In this document: positions 1 through 9,830 of the stretch, one piece after another
How the letters are laid out: the number at the start of each line of letters is the position of its first letter
How positions within the stretch are numbered: the stretch's first letter is position 1
DNA from: Mycoemilia scoparia
Lineage: Eukaryota > Kickxellomycota > Kickxellomycetes > Kickxellales > Kickxellaceae
Assembly: GCA_027575805.1 (NCBI GenBank)
Contig: JANBPU010000312.1
Coordinates: 1 to 17,795, forward strand
Length of the DNA stretch: 17,795 bases
Direction of reading: 5' to 3'
Position numbers and translations under genes: made by a program
Notes under the pieces: generated by a model
Told to the model about the DNA's origin: nothing
The model's input: only the letters and a program-made list of their open reading frames with translations
Databases searched by the model: none

Positions 1-16
1 AAAACGAGAGTTTATA

Positions 17-643
17 GAAAACTTGAGAGTCGCCAACAGCAACAATGATGGTGGAAAGGAGGAGGGGGAGGAAAAAGTGATAGTAAAGACGAATGGGGTG
101 CTGAGAGACATGTACGGCAGCCCAGTTTATGAAAACCCTGGCATAATATACAAATTAAAGATTGCTGATGCTTACGGAAAATGTTATGAGGGCGAAGAAT
201 CCCACGATGCTTTGAACTTTGTTGTTGGGGACGAATGTGTTTTTCTGACTTTATCTAATGGCGATTTGGAAGTGTATATTGAAACCATAACAGAAAACGA
301 AGATGATGGTGAAAAAGCAATTTTCATGAAATCTTGGGTTAGTAACAGATATTTGGGTATTTCAAGAGAATATTATGAAAACAGAGTGGCTTCCTGTGAT
401 TTAAAATTAACCAAGGATGTGCCACCCAAAAACCAAAGATTACAATTCCATATGATTGATGATGATAGTCATGCATTTGTAATTTCTGTGACGAATCCAG
501 GAGAAGAGTGTAGTAGGTTTGCTTGTGCTGATTGGGTCAAATTTGCGTGTGGGTTTATAAATTTTACTACTAAAAGTATTGAAAAGGCTACTAAATTTGT
601 TCTTGAACACGATGTTCATTGGTTTGATAGGAAAGGTCTGTAA
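17..643 (+). CDS. 3' part of an unrecognised protein gene (5' end outside window)
   Basis: An open frame runs to the TAA at 641-643 and encodes about 208 residues. There is no ATG at its left end. An in-frame TAG at 14-16 ends in AG and could be an intron acceptor (TTTATAG), so the visible part is probably a terminal exon. The first in-frame ATG is at 110-112 and would give 177 residues, but two out-of-frame ATGs at 45 and 48 precede it, which makes it a weaker start. The protein opens with an acidic, Gly/Asn-rich stretch. It then has alternating hydrophobic beta-like segments, including an NRYLGIS motif of the kind seen in beta-trefoil proteins such as fascin-like or ricin-B folds. No signal peptide or membrane segment is visible. 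I do not recognise the family. The beta-trefoil idea is a weak guess from pattern only. Confidence 0.6.
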   Translation, partial: ENLRVANSNNDGGKEEGEEKVIVKTNGVLRDMYGSPVYENPGIIYKLKIADAYGKCYEGEESHDALNFVVGDECVFLTLSNGDLEVYIETITENEDDGEKAIFMKSWVSNRYLGISREYYENRVASCDLKLTKDVPPKNQRLQFHMIDDDSHAFVISVTNPGEECSRFACADWVKFACGFINFTTKSIEKATKFVLEHDVHWFDRKGL

Positions 644-1000
644 TGGTGATCAAGTATACATTTCCACAAATTGAATCAATTCTTTCTTCTTTTATGCATT
701 TGTTTGGGTAGTTTTACATGAATGGCAAAGTCACTTCTAAGAGCATACGAGGATTTTACTCTCATACATTTGGGGTGTATATATATATATATTCAGAAAG
801 TAACTATGAGAGATTCAAGATTCAAGATATTAGATTTAATCTTTGACTTTTGTTTGCATTTTTGCCCTAAAAATCCGAATTTATATAAAGTAAGTTAATA
901 GTGTTAGGTCATAGCCAACATGGTTCATTATAATCTATTCATGATGATTGAGAAATAATACTTTACTATTATTATTTTAACAAAAATCTAAAAGATAAAT
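644..1000. other. 3' flank of the first gene, no gene seen
   Basis: AT-rich sequence after the stop codon, including a short TA run near 779-789. It probably holds the 3' UTR. No open frame or RNA gene can be supported. Confidence 0.5.
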
Positions 1001-1083
1001 TTGGTGGCCAATGATTATAGGCGCAATTATTTCCAAATATATGTCTAGTTTTACAAGTAAACTTTCACCCTTCAAAATTAGTT
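1001..1083 (-). repeat. M1 element copy A (truncated)
   Basis: It contains the M1 core GGTGGCCAATGATTATAGG, the stretch GTCTAGTTTTACAAGTAAA, and the right end CACCCTTCAAAATTAG. It aligns with the reverse complement of copy B and with copy G. The left inverted end is missing, so this is a decayed or truncated copy. It lies about 75 bases from the 3' end of tRNA-His. Confidence 0.65.
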
Positions 1084-1149
1084 TCCTAGATAGAGAGAAA
1101 AAAGTTCGAATTTAATTTTAGCATTGTTTAAAAAAATGTATAAAACAAT

Positions 1150-1155
1150 AAAAAA
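1150..1155 (-). terminator. Pol III terminator of tRNA-His
   Basis: Six A on the plus strand (six T on the transcribed-sense strand) start three bases past the tRNA-His discriminator base. This is a standard RNA polymerase III stop. Confidence 0.8.
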
Positions 1156-1158
1156 CTT

Positions 1159-1229
1159 TGCCATTGCCTGGAATCGAACCAGGGTTAACACGGCCACAAC
1201 GTGTTGTGATACCTCTACACTACAATGGC
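1159..1229 (-). tRNA. tRNA-His (anticodon GTG)
   Basis: The minus strand folds into a complete cloverleaf. The acceptor GCCATTG pairs with CAATGGC over 7 perfect pairs. The D stem is GTG/CAC and the anticodon stem is ACACG/CGTGT. The anticodon loop TTGTGGC carries GTG, and the T arm is CCTGG-TTCGATT-CCAGG. The discriminator base is A and there is no intron. The base before the 5' end is not G, so the G at -1 typical of tRNA-His would be added after transcription, as is normal in eukaryotes. CCA is not encoded. Confidence 0.96.
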
Positions 1230-1599
1230 ATTATATTTTTAAAAAAAATTAAAACAATTTATATATAAGCAGTAATTATTAATTTAATCTGTAATTATAC
1301 TAGCTGATAATCAGATTGTTTATTAACTTTTATCCTCCTCTCATTTTTATTTACCAATACTATCTTCATAGCAATTGTTGAAACAATGTGATAAGGTGGT
1401 TTGATTCATAATAAAGGCATGAGTCTGTGTCTTTAATAACAATGTATTAGGTTAATAATTGAGCACTATGTTTTCATAAAATTTGGGAGTTAGTAAAAAA
1501 GACGAATATATATTATGTCTATAAATGAAAAATAAAATAATAGACTAAAAGTAGAAGAAGATATTTTGGATGGAATTGCTACTAAGTTTTTGTCGAGAC
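1230..1599. other. Intergenic, AT-rich, nothing recognised
   Basis: This lies between the 5' side of tRNA-His and the 3' end of the CBM19 gene. It is AT-rich and should hold the 3' UTR of the CBM19 gene. No gene or repeat is evident. Confidence 0.5.
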
Positions 1600-2560
1600 T
1601 TAGAAGAAAGAAGTGGCAGCAACGACAACCACTGATAATCCCAAGGTCGAAACAAGCCGAGTTTTTGCGCCATCGAATGAAGAAACACCAGCCCCACCGG
1701 ACTCGGGGATATAGACGCCTGGACTAGCAACACTGGTAATCTTGGTCGCCATATCTTTGCTAATACACATGGTGCCGCTACCATCGTCCTTGGCCTTGCA
1801 TACATCGTCGCCCTTGCAGTGTTGTTTTTGCCATTTACCCTTGATGCATTGTTCAAATGTGCTTTCAAGGTCCCCGACACAGCGAGTGTCGCCGTCGCTA
1901 TCACAAGGCTCTGATGTATCTGTTGGTGATGAAGTAGCAGAGGAGGATGATGAGGAGGATGATTTGGCTTTGCTCTTGGTGGCTGATGAAGAGTCATCTT
2001 CTTCTTTTGATGAGGTGTTTTCGTTGTCGTCAGTGGAAGTGGCTTTATCCTTATCAGTTTCAGATCCGCCGGATTTCTTGGAAGATGGTTTATCCAATGA
2101 TGCGCCGTCAGTAGAAGCATCAGTTGGTTTACTGTCTTTGTTGTTGTCATCATCATCTTTGTTGTTTCTGGTTGTTCCTGAAGCTTCTTCTTTGCTGTCT
2201 CCGGTGGCGGCTGCTGCTGCTGCTGCTGAGGGCGCAGTTGATGCCGGACCTTTGTTGCTATCTCCACCATCATCGTCATTGCTACCTCCTAGCAAGCCCC
2301 CAATAACTAATAACAAAAGAAAAGACAATTCAAAGCCATCCTGATGAGTGAATGTTGGAGAGTATCAAACCAATGTGTATGCATGTATGTGGGAATGAAT
2401 GTGTAGCAGCAACAAAAATAAGGAGGGAATATAATAAAGCAGGCACAGACAGGGTGGGGGTGGGCTTACCATTTTGACGTTTGTATATTTCACTGGAAGT
2501 TACTACGGAGCTGGCAACAACAGCGGCGGCAATAAGATAACCAAGAGTAAGCTTGACCAT
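1600..2560 (-). CDS. GPI-type cell-wall protein with CBM19-like chitin-binding domain
   Basis: Two exons: 2470-2560, then 1600-2306, giving 265 residues. The intron (2307-2469, 163 bases) opens with GTAAGC, closes with TTATTAG, and splits a Val codon at residue 31. Residues 1-20 form a signal peptide, followed by a Kex2-like site YKR-QN at 26-30. Residues 35-160 are a low-complexity Ser/Thr/Asp/Lys linker with a seven-residue Ala tract, typical of an O-mannosylated stalk. Six cysteines (165, 173, 184, 194, 200, 211) with the pattern CDSDGDTRC...FEQCIKGKW...CKGDDVC match carbohydrate-binding module family 19, which binds chitin. The last 17 residues are hydrophobic after a small-residue region (GAGVSS), as in GPI-anchor signals. 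No catalytic domain follows, so it is not a complete chitinase. I infer an anchored wall or chitin-binding surface protein. A TATA box lies about 130 bases upstream. Confidence 0.87.
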
Positions 2561-2688
2561 AATGTGTGTTATTTCTCAACGATATCTCAGTAGTGTCTTT
2601 CTGTTTGCTCAACAAATAAAGTATAGAAAAAAGACCTAAAAGAAAGGAATAGTCGGCAGGATGCGGGGAGCCCAGGGAATTTGGAGGA

Positions 2689-2696
2689 TATTTATA
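2689..2696 (-). promoter_or_regulatory. TATA box of the CBM19-protein gene
   Basis: The minus strand reads TATAAATA about 130 bases upstream of the start codon at 2560. Spacing and sequence resemble those upstream of the other genes here. Confidence 0.55.
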
Positions 2697-4347
2697 CTTA
2701 TTCTGATTGTATGTATGCTATGCTATGTGATATGATATGATGCCTTTAATAAACAAATATATGCTGGCTGCTATTGCTTGACTTGGTGTGTGACAACAAA
2801 CACAACAGCAACAGTTTTTGTGTAATGTAAGTGCGTGTTATTGAAAATGCCACGTATGAGTGGATGAGAGCGAGTAAATGAAAATGAAAATGGAAAGTGT
2901 TGTGTTTTGATATTGTTCTATTTTAGAAGGAGTTTATATACGCACACACGCACGTACAGCACGTGGAGGCTAGGTTTTTTCTTTTCAACTATCTGTATAA
3001 AATTCTCATGAAGGCAAAGCATGTATGTATATTTATTTATTGGAGATGGGTGAGGTGGAGAGAAAGTAAAGCAGCAGCGCACAGAAAGAATAAAAGAAAG
3101 AAAGGAGATGTCAAGGTCAAGCTGTACTACCATGGAACACCTCAATCCCAAAACAAAAACAGCTTCAGTGCGCATGCATCCACACACATAGAGCTGGGCA
3201 TTTTTCTTTGAGCTATAATGTGATGATTATTATGTTTGTTCCATTATTCAAATTGTGGCTATAAATTAATATTTATTATATTTTGTGTGTTTGGGTTTGG
3301 GTCTATAGTTTTATAACATTAGCTTGTTTAAAATAACTTTATTACATCCAGTCCTACTGCTGCTGCACACAGATATCTTTTTTTGCTAGCTCTATTGGTG
3401 TAAAATTAAAAAAGCAGCAAATCTCTTTCTCTATCAACACTCTCTGTACATATCTCCGCACATGTACTATTGTCTCTTTTGACCAAGAATAGTAGAACAG
3501 AATGCTAGAAATAGCCCAAATAAAATCTCCACGACATCATGATGGGTGTTTTTATATTTAAAGACATATATGTATGGTATATTCTACCGCAACAGCATTA
3601 TTCCTTACTACAGAAGTATGTTGGTTTAAATGTCAACTTGCTTTCTTGGCTTTTCTAACCTTATTCCCACATGCTTTAATATTCCATTCATTGGCATCAT
3701 GGTTCTTTTTATTGGCGATGTGGTATCATACTTGTACGCAGCAGCAGCAGCAGCCATCATACTTGACATGTTCATGAAATTGGGGATACCAAAAGAGATG
3801 GAGAGAGATCTTCTTTTGATTAACACACATTGCCAAGGACAAAAGACACTACTTACTACTCTCCACATAGATGGATTTTTATAAATAGAACTCTTTTAGC
3901 CAATCACTTGATTGAAAAATAAAGTGATCTATTTTTTATTTCTTGGCATAAATAACGATGATTATCATTTAACCAGTCAATTAGCATAGAGATGGATTTG
4001 TCTTTGTGTGTGCGGGCTGTGATTTAATTTCAAATTATCCAAGATGTGGTGTGCCTTGTATTTCTTAAAAGGTTCAGGAATCCTATGATTATATTGGCAT
4101 GGCATTGGGCATACATAAAAAAAACTCCCCCCCCCCTCAAATTCATTATTCTAATGTTTATAAAGCATTGAAAATTTAGGCTGATATGTGATTTTATTTA
4201 TTAATAAAAATAAAAATGGAAAAGAAAATTGCAGAAAAGTCAAAGTCTAAACTTTCGTTTTACAAGACTTCAGTTCCTTTGGTTCACATATCTGCCAACA
4301 TTTCTTCTGTATCTATCTCTACACACAATCAAAAACTGTGGGTGGGC
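2697..4347. other. 1.65-kb intergenic stretch, no supportable gene
   Basis: Short open frames on both strands are fragmentary, low in complexity or antisense to each other. A short (GCA)n run near 3739-3754 creates poly-Ala or poly-Ser in several frames. A C10 run lies at 4127-4136. A minus-strand frame from an ATG at 3775 would give 49 residues, with a TATAAAAA-like site about 100 bases upstream, but nothing else supports it. The left part should hold the CBM19 gene promoter and the right part the 3' flank of the 199-residue orphan. Confidence 0.5.
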
Positions 4348-4947
4348 CTAGAGTTTTGGAATTTGATCATTTTCCAAAACACGACCCATGCTTCGAATAC
4401 CATCAAAATGTATAAAAAATTCGATAAATTCTGCCAAAAATGCCGCAACACACCCATCATAGCCCCCATAATGATCAATTCCATCATTGGTATCGACTGC
4501 ATTTTTGATGGCTTCCATATTCATGTGTGCATCAGAGCAACGGCTTAGAGCAGAAGAATACAGCAAAAGTTCGCTATCAGTTGGCCGATTCGATTCCAAA
4601 GTCGTTTTGATTCTTTCCAATAGCGCAGATGTATAGGAAAAGAAGTCTTTGACTTGTTGGGCTCTATGGTGATCTGCAAAATATTTTTTACAATCGAAAC
4701 AGTCATGTATAGTGCAGTCATCAGTAGCTTCGTGTTGCAGCTTTGCATTTTCATGGTTAGCGTGCCTCTGTTTAATGATCTGGAGCATGCTATCAGCAAA
4801 TTCCTTTGGGTTAATCATGCTATGTTCTTTCTCATAAAGCTCAAAGGAGAAAGAACATTCATTTGTCAGAAGCGAAATGATTCTGATGATCTGTTCTTGG
4901 TCTATGGTAAGAATAAAGGAACAGGAGGGTCGAAAGAGCTGGGCCAT
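4348..4947 (-). CDS. Unrecognised 199-residue intron-less protein, Cys/His-rich centre
   Basis: A continuous frame runs from the ATG at 4945-4947 to the TAG at 4348-4350. It is preceded by a TATAAAAG box about 85 bases upstream, so the start is well supported. The protein has seven cysteines (9, 31, 78, 83, 86, 137, 166). A central cluster at residues 72-94 has the form HEATDDCTIHDCFDC followed by FADHH, which could bind a metal, but it matches no zinc-finger spacing I know. The rest is predicted mainly helical. There is no signal peptide or membrane segment. I do not recognise the family. Long frames on the opposite strand (4216-4548, 4654-5133) are antisense shadows. Confidence 0.72.
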   Translation of the reverse strand: MAQLFRPSCSFILTIDQEQIIRIISLLTNECSFSFELYEKEHSMINPKEFADSMLQIIKQRHANHENAKLQHEATDDCTIHDCFDCKKYFADHHRAQQVKDFFSYTSALLERIKTTLESNRPTDSELLLYSSALSRCSDAHMNMEAIKNAVDTNDGIDHYGGYDGCVAAFLAEFIEFFIHFDGIRSMGRVLENDQIPKL

Positions 4948-5029
4948 CTTTTTTGTCTGACTTTTTGTGGATGTGCTGAAGATGGAATAAAGGATATATG
5001 TTTATATGTGATGTCTGGAAATGTACTGC

Positions 5030-5037
5030 CTTTTATA
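5030..5037 (-). promoter_or_regulatory. TATA box of the 199-residue orphan gene
   Basis: The minus strand reads TATAAAAG about 85 bases upstream of the ATG at 4947. Confidence 0.6.
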
Positions 5038-5476
5038 GCAAATATTTTGGATAAAAAATGTGTCTCCATTTTTTCTTGGGCAATCAAAGAGACAACAAAT
5101 TTTAAACTTTGTGGCAATTTTGGAGCTTTATGATTTGTATGTAAAGTCATTATGCTTGTTTTTTGGCGTTGTTACACTTTTTTGTAATCAATAGCTTTGT
5201 TATAGCAAATCGTGTAAAAGATTTCGAAGGTTTTTTTTATTGGAAAAGGGGTTGATAATTTAGGATTTCCAACAACTATATATATATTTTCTCAAATAAT
5301 CAAATCTAAATTTTGTATATTCAATTTTGGTCTAGTTTTAGAACATTATTTTTAGAGCTGGGGTTTAGTTTTAATAGTGGATGAAAAGGTGGGTATTGGC
5401 AAAAAATGGAGTGGTCAAAATAGAATAAATATCTTGATGATATGTGTTTCAAATACTAAAATGTTTTATTTAGGAT
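5038..5476. other. Intergenic, nothing recognised
   Basis: AT-rich sequence upstream of the 199-residue orphan. No gene, RNA or repeat can be supported. Confidence 0.45.
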
Positions 5477-5602
5477 GTGGGGGATTATTTTTGCAGGGCG
5501 AATGCTTACTAGTAAAACTGGACATAATTTGGCTGTGATTGTTGTCCCTATAATCATTGGTGGCTTTCAAAAGGCACCACTCTTCAAAAATTATGATCCA
5601 TA
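5477..5602 (+). repeat. M1 element copy B (near full length)
   Basis: About 126 bases. The left end is GTGGGGGATTATTTTTGC, and the right end (CTCTTCAAAAATTATGATCC) is its imperfect inverted copy. The interior has ACTAGTAAAACTGGACAT, TTTGGCTGTGATTG and CCCTATAATCATTGGTGG, all shared with other M1 copies. It is non-coding. It resembles a miniature inverted-repeat transposable element. No clear target-site duplication is visible. Confidence 0.75.
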
Positions 5603-5983
5603 TTTTGGCCTAATTGCCAGTCATTTTGTATGTGATTCCTGAAGGGTTGGGTGAGGCTGTTTTGTGTAAGGCTGTGTCAAATCTCTGGCCAGACATGCAT
5701 CTATTTATCTCAAACAACTTGAAGTTTTTTCTTTTTTTAATGTTAGGATAGTAAAGCCAAGTGAATTTAATTAAGACTTGTATTTTCTTTTCTTTTTTAT
5801 AATGTACATTGAATATTTACTCTACTATAATAATAGTAATAATACAAGGTAATAGCAAACATTTAATTTCATACTAGTTGACTGGCGGTTAAATTTCGTT
5901 ATTTTCTAATGCTCTCACTGCTGCTACTATTACACTACGGATAATCTTTAGGATATAATTATTGCTTGGGTTAATGTCGTCCG
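5603..5983. other. 3' flank of the membrane-protein gene, nothing recognised
   Basis: AT-rich sequence between M1 copy B and the stop codon at 5984. It should hold the 3' UTR of the minus-strand membrane-protein gene. Confidence 0.45.
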
Positions 5984-8559
5984 TCAAAATTGCTTTGGAT
6001 TCGGATTAGGATTAGTACTAGGATTATAAGCAGACGGTGGAACTTTTATAGTAGGATCTCCAAGCTTTGTAAACTCACTAGCATATTCGTTGGGAGGATG
6101 TCTATTATTATCTTCGAGGTCGCATGTATTTTCATTTGCTGATTCTGCTTTTATTTTAGTCACTATTTAAATATACAATAAATATATTTTTGTTGGAGTT
6201 AGTTTTAAATTTATATAGTTTTTGACTGTGGATGATTTATAAACCTTCCATCCACAAATTATAAACACTATATACCATTATTACTTTTAAAAAATTGGGC
6301 ATGTATGTGTACTTACATTTTTTTATAGTTCCAAATGCACAGGCTCCCTAAAAATAAATAAATAAATACATACATACATACATAAATACAAAGTTGTTTA
6401 AAACAAATGAATAAATAAATGAGTATAACAATTGTACCAATATTAAAGTGCAGTTACTTCTACTACTGCTACTACCACTTACCATGACAAGACACATTCC
6501 TCCAATAACAATGCTAATACTAAATAATATCTTTATGAATACCATAAATACACGAGCCAACATCCGATCTTTTAGTCCATCAAATGCTTCTTCCTTATTT
6601 CCGGTTAATGCTTTCCATCCGCTGCTCAATAATTTTAATTCTTCTTCTTTTTGCTTTTTTATATCACGGCCTGCCCAGTCTGCATATCTTAGATATAATG
6701 GCAATCTATATATATAATTATAAATAGGAATGAGAGGTATGTGTATGTTAGTTGGCTATTTTTTTTGCATGATTCATCAATACTACTGCTGCGTGGTTAT
6801 AGATGGCGGGGTTTATAATATGAGGGTTGTTGTTACTTACACAATGAATACTAATCCGGCTAAAGGAAATTGAAGCGGTGCAAACCATTTAAAGAACACT
6901 CGGATCCTATTTTTTGTTTTTTGTATCCTGTTCATGTGCGCAATAGCGTCTTGGTCTGTGATTGGGGCAGGCTTAGGTTTACTGTAATCCGTAAACAAGA
7001 ACAAGGCTAGACATAAGTGGACTAAGATCAGAACTAGACAAATTATGATTGTAATAGTTGCCGACGCCTGGAAACAAATTACCAAATGAAAAGTGTGGTA
7101 TATGGTTAGTAAGTCGGTTAGTTTGTTAGGATTAGGTGGGGAAATGGTTCAATGTTTTTAAAGACAATAAATATGGATGATTTGGTTTAGTTCCAGTTGT
7201 GGTTAGAAGAGAAATGTGTATACATGATACTTACAATGTTGGCGTGTTTGTAATACCATACAGTTAGAGCAATAAATGACAGCATACTAATAAGCAATGC
7301 AAGCAGTGAAAGCATTTGGATTTGTAGAGTAATTGGTTTTAGAAACATCAAGATTATTGATGAATCTATTCTAGTCTTATTTATGATCCTGTTTGGATTA
7401 TCGTTGCTACGTTTTTTTACTAGGTTTACTGCGCCGCTTACAGATTTATCTACCCATACACAAAATTGATAGTTATTTAAATGGCTGTTTGTATTTTGTT
7501 ATAAATAGTAGGAATGCGCGTAGATGGTTATAAATAGTATACAAAAATAGCAACTTACCACATGCAAGCACAATAGCATAAATTGAACCCTAGAAAATGC
7601 CCAAGTTAAAGAGATATAATAAAGTTAGTAAAATATTAAATAATAGATTGTTGCAGACTCCTTTTGAAATAGATAAACCAATGTATGTGTCTGTTGCTGC
7701 TGCTGCTACTGATTACTTACCCAACATGCCACTGCCAGCCCAAAAATAATTAATCCCCAAGACAACGCTTTAACAATCAGATAAAACAGCTTAGAATAAA
7801 GGTAATCCCACTCAAGTTTAAAACCCATGTCACTCATCTTGGCCGAAACCCAATTAGTTTTAATAGCATATCCAAATCCCGCCAACAATAAACCAACAAT
7901 TAGAAGTTTAACTCTTGGTAGACTACCCAGATTGAATTCACGGCCCTTATTTTCCATGATTATGATTGCTAATATTAGTGTGGCGATTAGGATTAAAATG
8001 TCAAGAACCAAGAACAATTTTACAGCCTACAACCATACACATACAGATGGACAGTATAATAGCGTTAGAATTTTCGTGAATAAACATATGTGTACGGGTG
8101 TATAAGGATAATAACAATTTTTGAAGGGTCAGTGACTATAGGGGCACAATCACGGTTGACTATCAAGCATTCTCCCTTCAAAGAATATGAGATCCATATG
8201 GGTGTTTATTTTTGAAGGGCTAGACACACTCATTTGGCTGCGATTGCTGCACCTATAATCATTGGTGCCCCCCCCCCTCTTCAAATATTATTATTATCCA
8301 TATTATACAGATAAAGATTGCTACTTACCCCTTTACCATTGCTAGCTATCCAATAAATATTAATGGCCATAAACAACAACAACACAATAAATCCAATTGT
8401 GGATATAATAGATAGCACAGTCCATATCGCAAAACCTCCAACTTTTAAACATCCTATTCCTGTTCCCTTTGCGGCACCTGCTACATGTCTTGCAGTACTA
8501 TTTTGTTCCTGGTGTGTCCTAGCACCTTTTCCCTCTAAGGATGAATCACTTGAACCCAT
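5984..8559 (-). CDS. Eight-exon multi-pass membrane protein (about 8 TM, unrecognised family)
   Basis: Rebuilt from splice signals. Exons: 8329-8559, 7721-8026, 7559-7589, 7235-7449, 6841-7067, 6483-6705, 6317-6347, 5984-6162. They total 1443 bases, or 480 residues, with every phase matching. All seven introns (109-302 bases) start with GTAAGT and end with AG. Predicted membrane segments are near 42-72, 79-101, 116-132, 156-179, 232-256, 263-286, 319-342 and 386-411. Residues 1-40 are hydrophilic, 191-220 form a basic loop, 343-383 a Lys/Glu-rich loop, and 423-480 a polar tail ending in an NPNPNP-like stretch. Halves 1-190 and 191-422 look like a 4TM+4TM duplication: each half has a 31-base exon after its last segment, and a Tyr-x5-Trp motif (Y130/W136, Y341/W347) after its third segment. 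The start is the first ATG after a TATAAAA box about 85 bases upstream. Function is unknown; a receptor- or transporter-like role is only a guess. Confidence 0.82.
8104..8200 (-). repeat. M1 element copy C, inside intron 1
   Basis: It starts with CAATTTTTGAAGGGTCAG and carries the reversed M1 core GACTATAGGGGCACAATCAC. It ends CTCCCTTCAAAGAATATGAG then ATCCATATGG. It lies in intron 1 of the membrane-protein gene and overlaps the left end of copy D by a few bases (CCATATGGG), so the two abut. Confidence 0.65.
8195..8304 (+). repeat. M1 element copy D, inside intron 1
   Basis: Left end CATATGGGTGTTTATTTTTG. Core CATTTGGCTGCGATTGC and CCTATAATCATTGGTGCC. A C10 run lies at 8268-8277, and the right end is CTCTTCAAATATTATTATTA then TCCATA. 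Its right end is about 24 bases from the donor site of intron 1 at 8328. It is in opposite orientation to copy C. Confidence 0.7.
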
Positions 8560-8644
8560 TCTTGATTATGTATAATGTTCCTGGTCTTTTGTGGCTAATA
8601 TTAAATGTCTGTGAGTGCGTGTGGTATGAGTATATCTGTAGTTA

Positions 8645-8651
8645 TTTTATA
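8645..8651 (-). promoter_or_regulatory. TATA box of the membrane-protein gene
   Basis: The minus strand reads TATAAAA about 85 bases upstream of the ATG at 8559, matching the spacing of the other minus-strand genes. Confidence 0.5.
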
Positions 8652-9830
8652 AAGTGGCTTGTTTTTTTCTTTATATATACACGATAATCTATTTTGGTGT
8701 TAATAGTCGGGATGATAATGTTAATGTTAATAATAATAAAAATAATATTAATAACAGTGTCGGTGAAGTGAATAAAGTTTTAGAAACTGAAATAAATTAT
8801 AATTTCAAGAGAGAAAGAGTATGTGAGTGTGATTAATATCTAAAGCATGTAGATATTTAAATATTTATGTAAAAGTAAATGTAGATAATTTCAAGAAATA
8901 TATAAATAAATGTATATGTTGATAGATGTAAAGAGTCAAAAAAGAATTTTAACAAAATTATTTTGGATGCCAAAGTATTCACATAATCTGAACAGGAAAG
9001 AAAGAAAGAGAGAGAGAGAGAGAGAGATAGGATGGTGAAAATTTTCAATACGTGTGTGTGGATGTGGATAAATTCGTCTCTATCGTATACATTTACAAAA
9101 AATTTGATGCGATTACTTTGAAAATTTGGCAACTGCTTTTAAATAGTTGGATGATTTAGATTTCAATGCAACCCAGGCTGATAAAAATATACAGATTTTA
9201 TAAAGAACATGAATACAAATACTAGCACAAATTCTTTTATTGGTTTGCGATTAGGTTGATTGAATGAGATTCTAACTAAATAGCACAACAATAACCAATT
9301 CTTTGCCTCCACACACACAATCAACATTTTTAGGTTTTCTTGGTTTTTTTTATAAAAGGATCATATTGATTTTTGTTATTGGTCTATTCTACAATTTCTC
9401 TACACATACAATGTGTTTATTATATATTTATTTGTTCTTTTAGTTTATCTTTCTTTGGCTTTATTATTTCTAGTTACAAATAGGAGGATCATTATCTTAC
9501 GAATGATTGTACGAAAGCGTTTAAAGTGTTTTTTTTTGTATTAAAGGTCTACATATTATTTTTTACAATATAAAAGTGTTGGAAATATAAAGGGGTTAGT
9601 AGTAATGGCAGAAAGTATTACTTTGTTGCTCCTTTATTATAATGCCTTATTCAGATAAAAAGATGGTGTTTTCATATCATAAAGATATTGTTGATAGTAG
9701 GGATTAAGATTGAATGTCCCAATAGTAGATTTAATCACCCGATTGAGTGATTAGGTACATATACGTTTATCCGTCTACAACACACTATTTATAAAACCTT
9801 TGGTTCTTATTATTATTATTATTATTGCCC
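8652..9830. other. 1.2-kb AT-rich intergenic stretch with simple repeats
   Basis: No gene is supported. Low-complexity pieces include a (GA)n tract at about 9005-9027 and an (ATT)n run near 9808-9826. Open frames here (for example 8857-9132 minus) only reflect the GA/CT repeat. Confidence 0.5.

Noticed and set aside
1545..2344. Long frames overlapping the CBM19 gene (one Gln/Pro/His-rich on the minus strand, one Leu/Ser-rich on the plus strand)
   Set aside because: They are other-frame readings of the low-complexity Ser/Asp/Ala linker. The spliced minus-strand frame alone has a signal peptide, a six-Cys domain and consistent splice sites.
3626..3884. Overlapping frames on both strands around a (GCA)n run, including a 49-residue minus-strand frame from 3775
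   Set aside because: The openness is driven partly by the triplet repeat. Apart from a TATA-like site there is no domain, paralogue or splice evidence.
4105..4155. Possible M1 end beside the C10 run (CTCAAATTCATTATTC)
   Set aside because: It resembles the right end of M1 copy D mainly through the poly-C run. No left end or core is present.
4216..5133. Plus-strand frames of 110 and 159 codons
   Set aside because: They lie antisense to, or extend past, the 199-residue minus-strand gene, which has a proper TATA box and start.
6353..6420. ATAAATAAATACATACATAC tract as a repeat array
   Set aside because: It is a simple microsatellite inside intron 6 of the membrane-protein gene, not a CRISPR or functional array.
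8857..9132. 91-codon minus-strand frame rich in Leu/Ser/Phe
   Set aside because: It reads through the (GA)n tract and AT-rich sequence, so it is a composition artefact.
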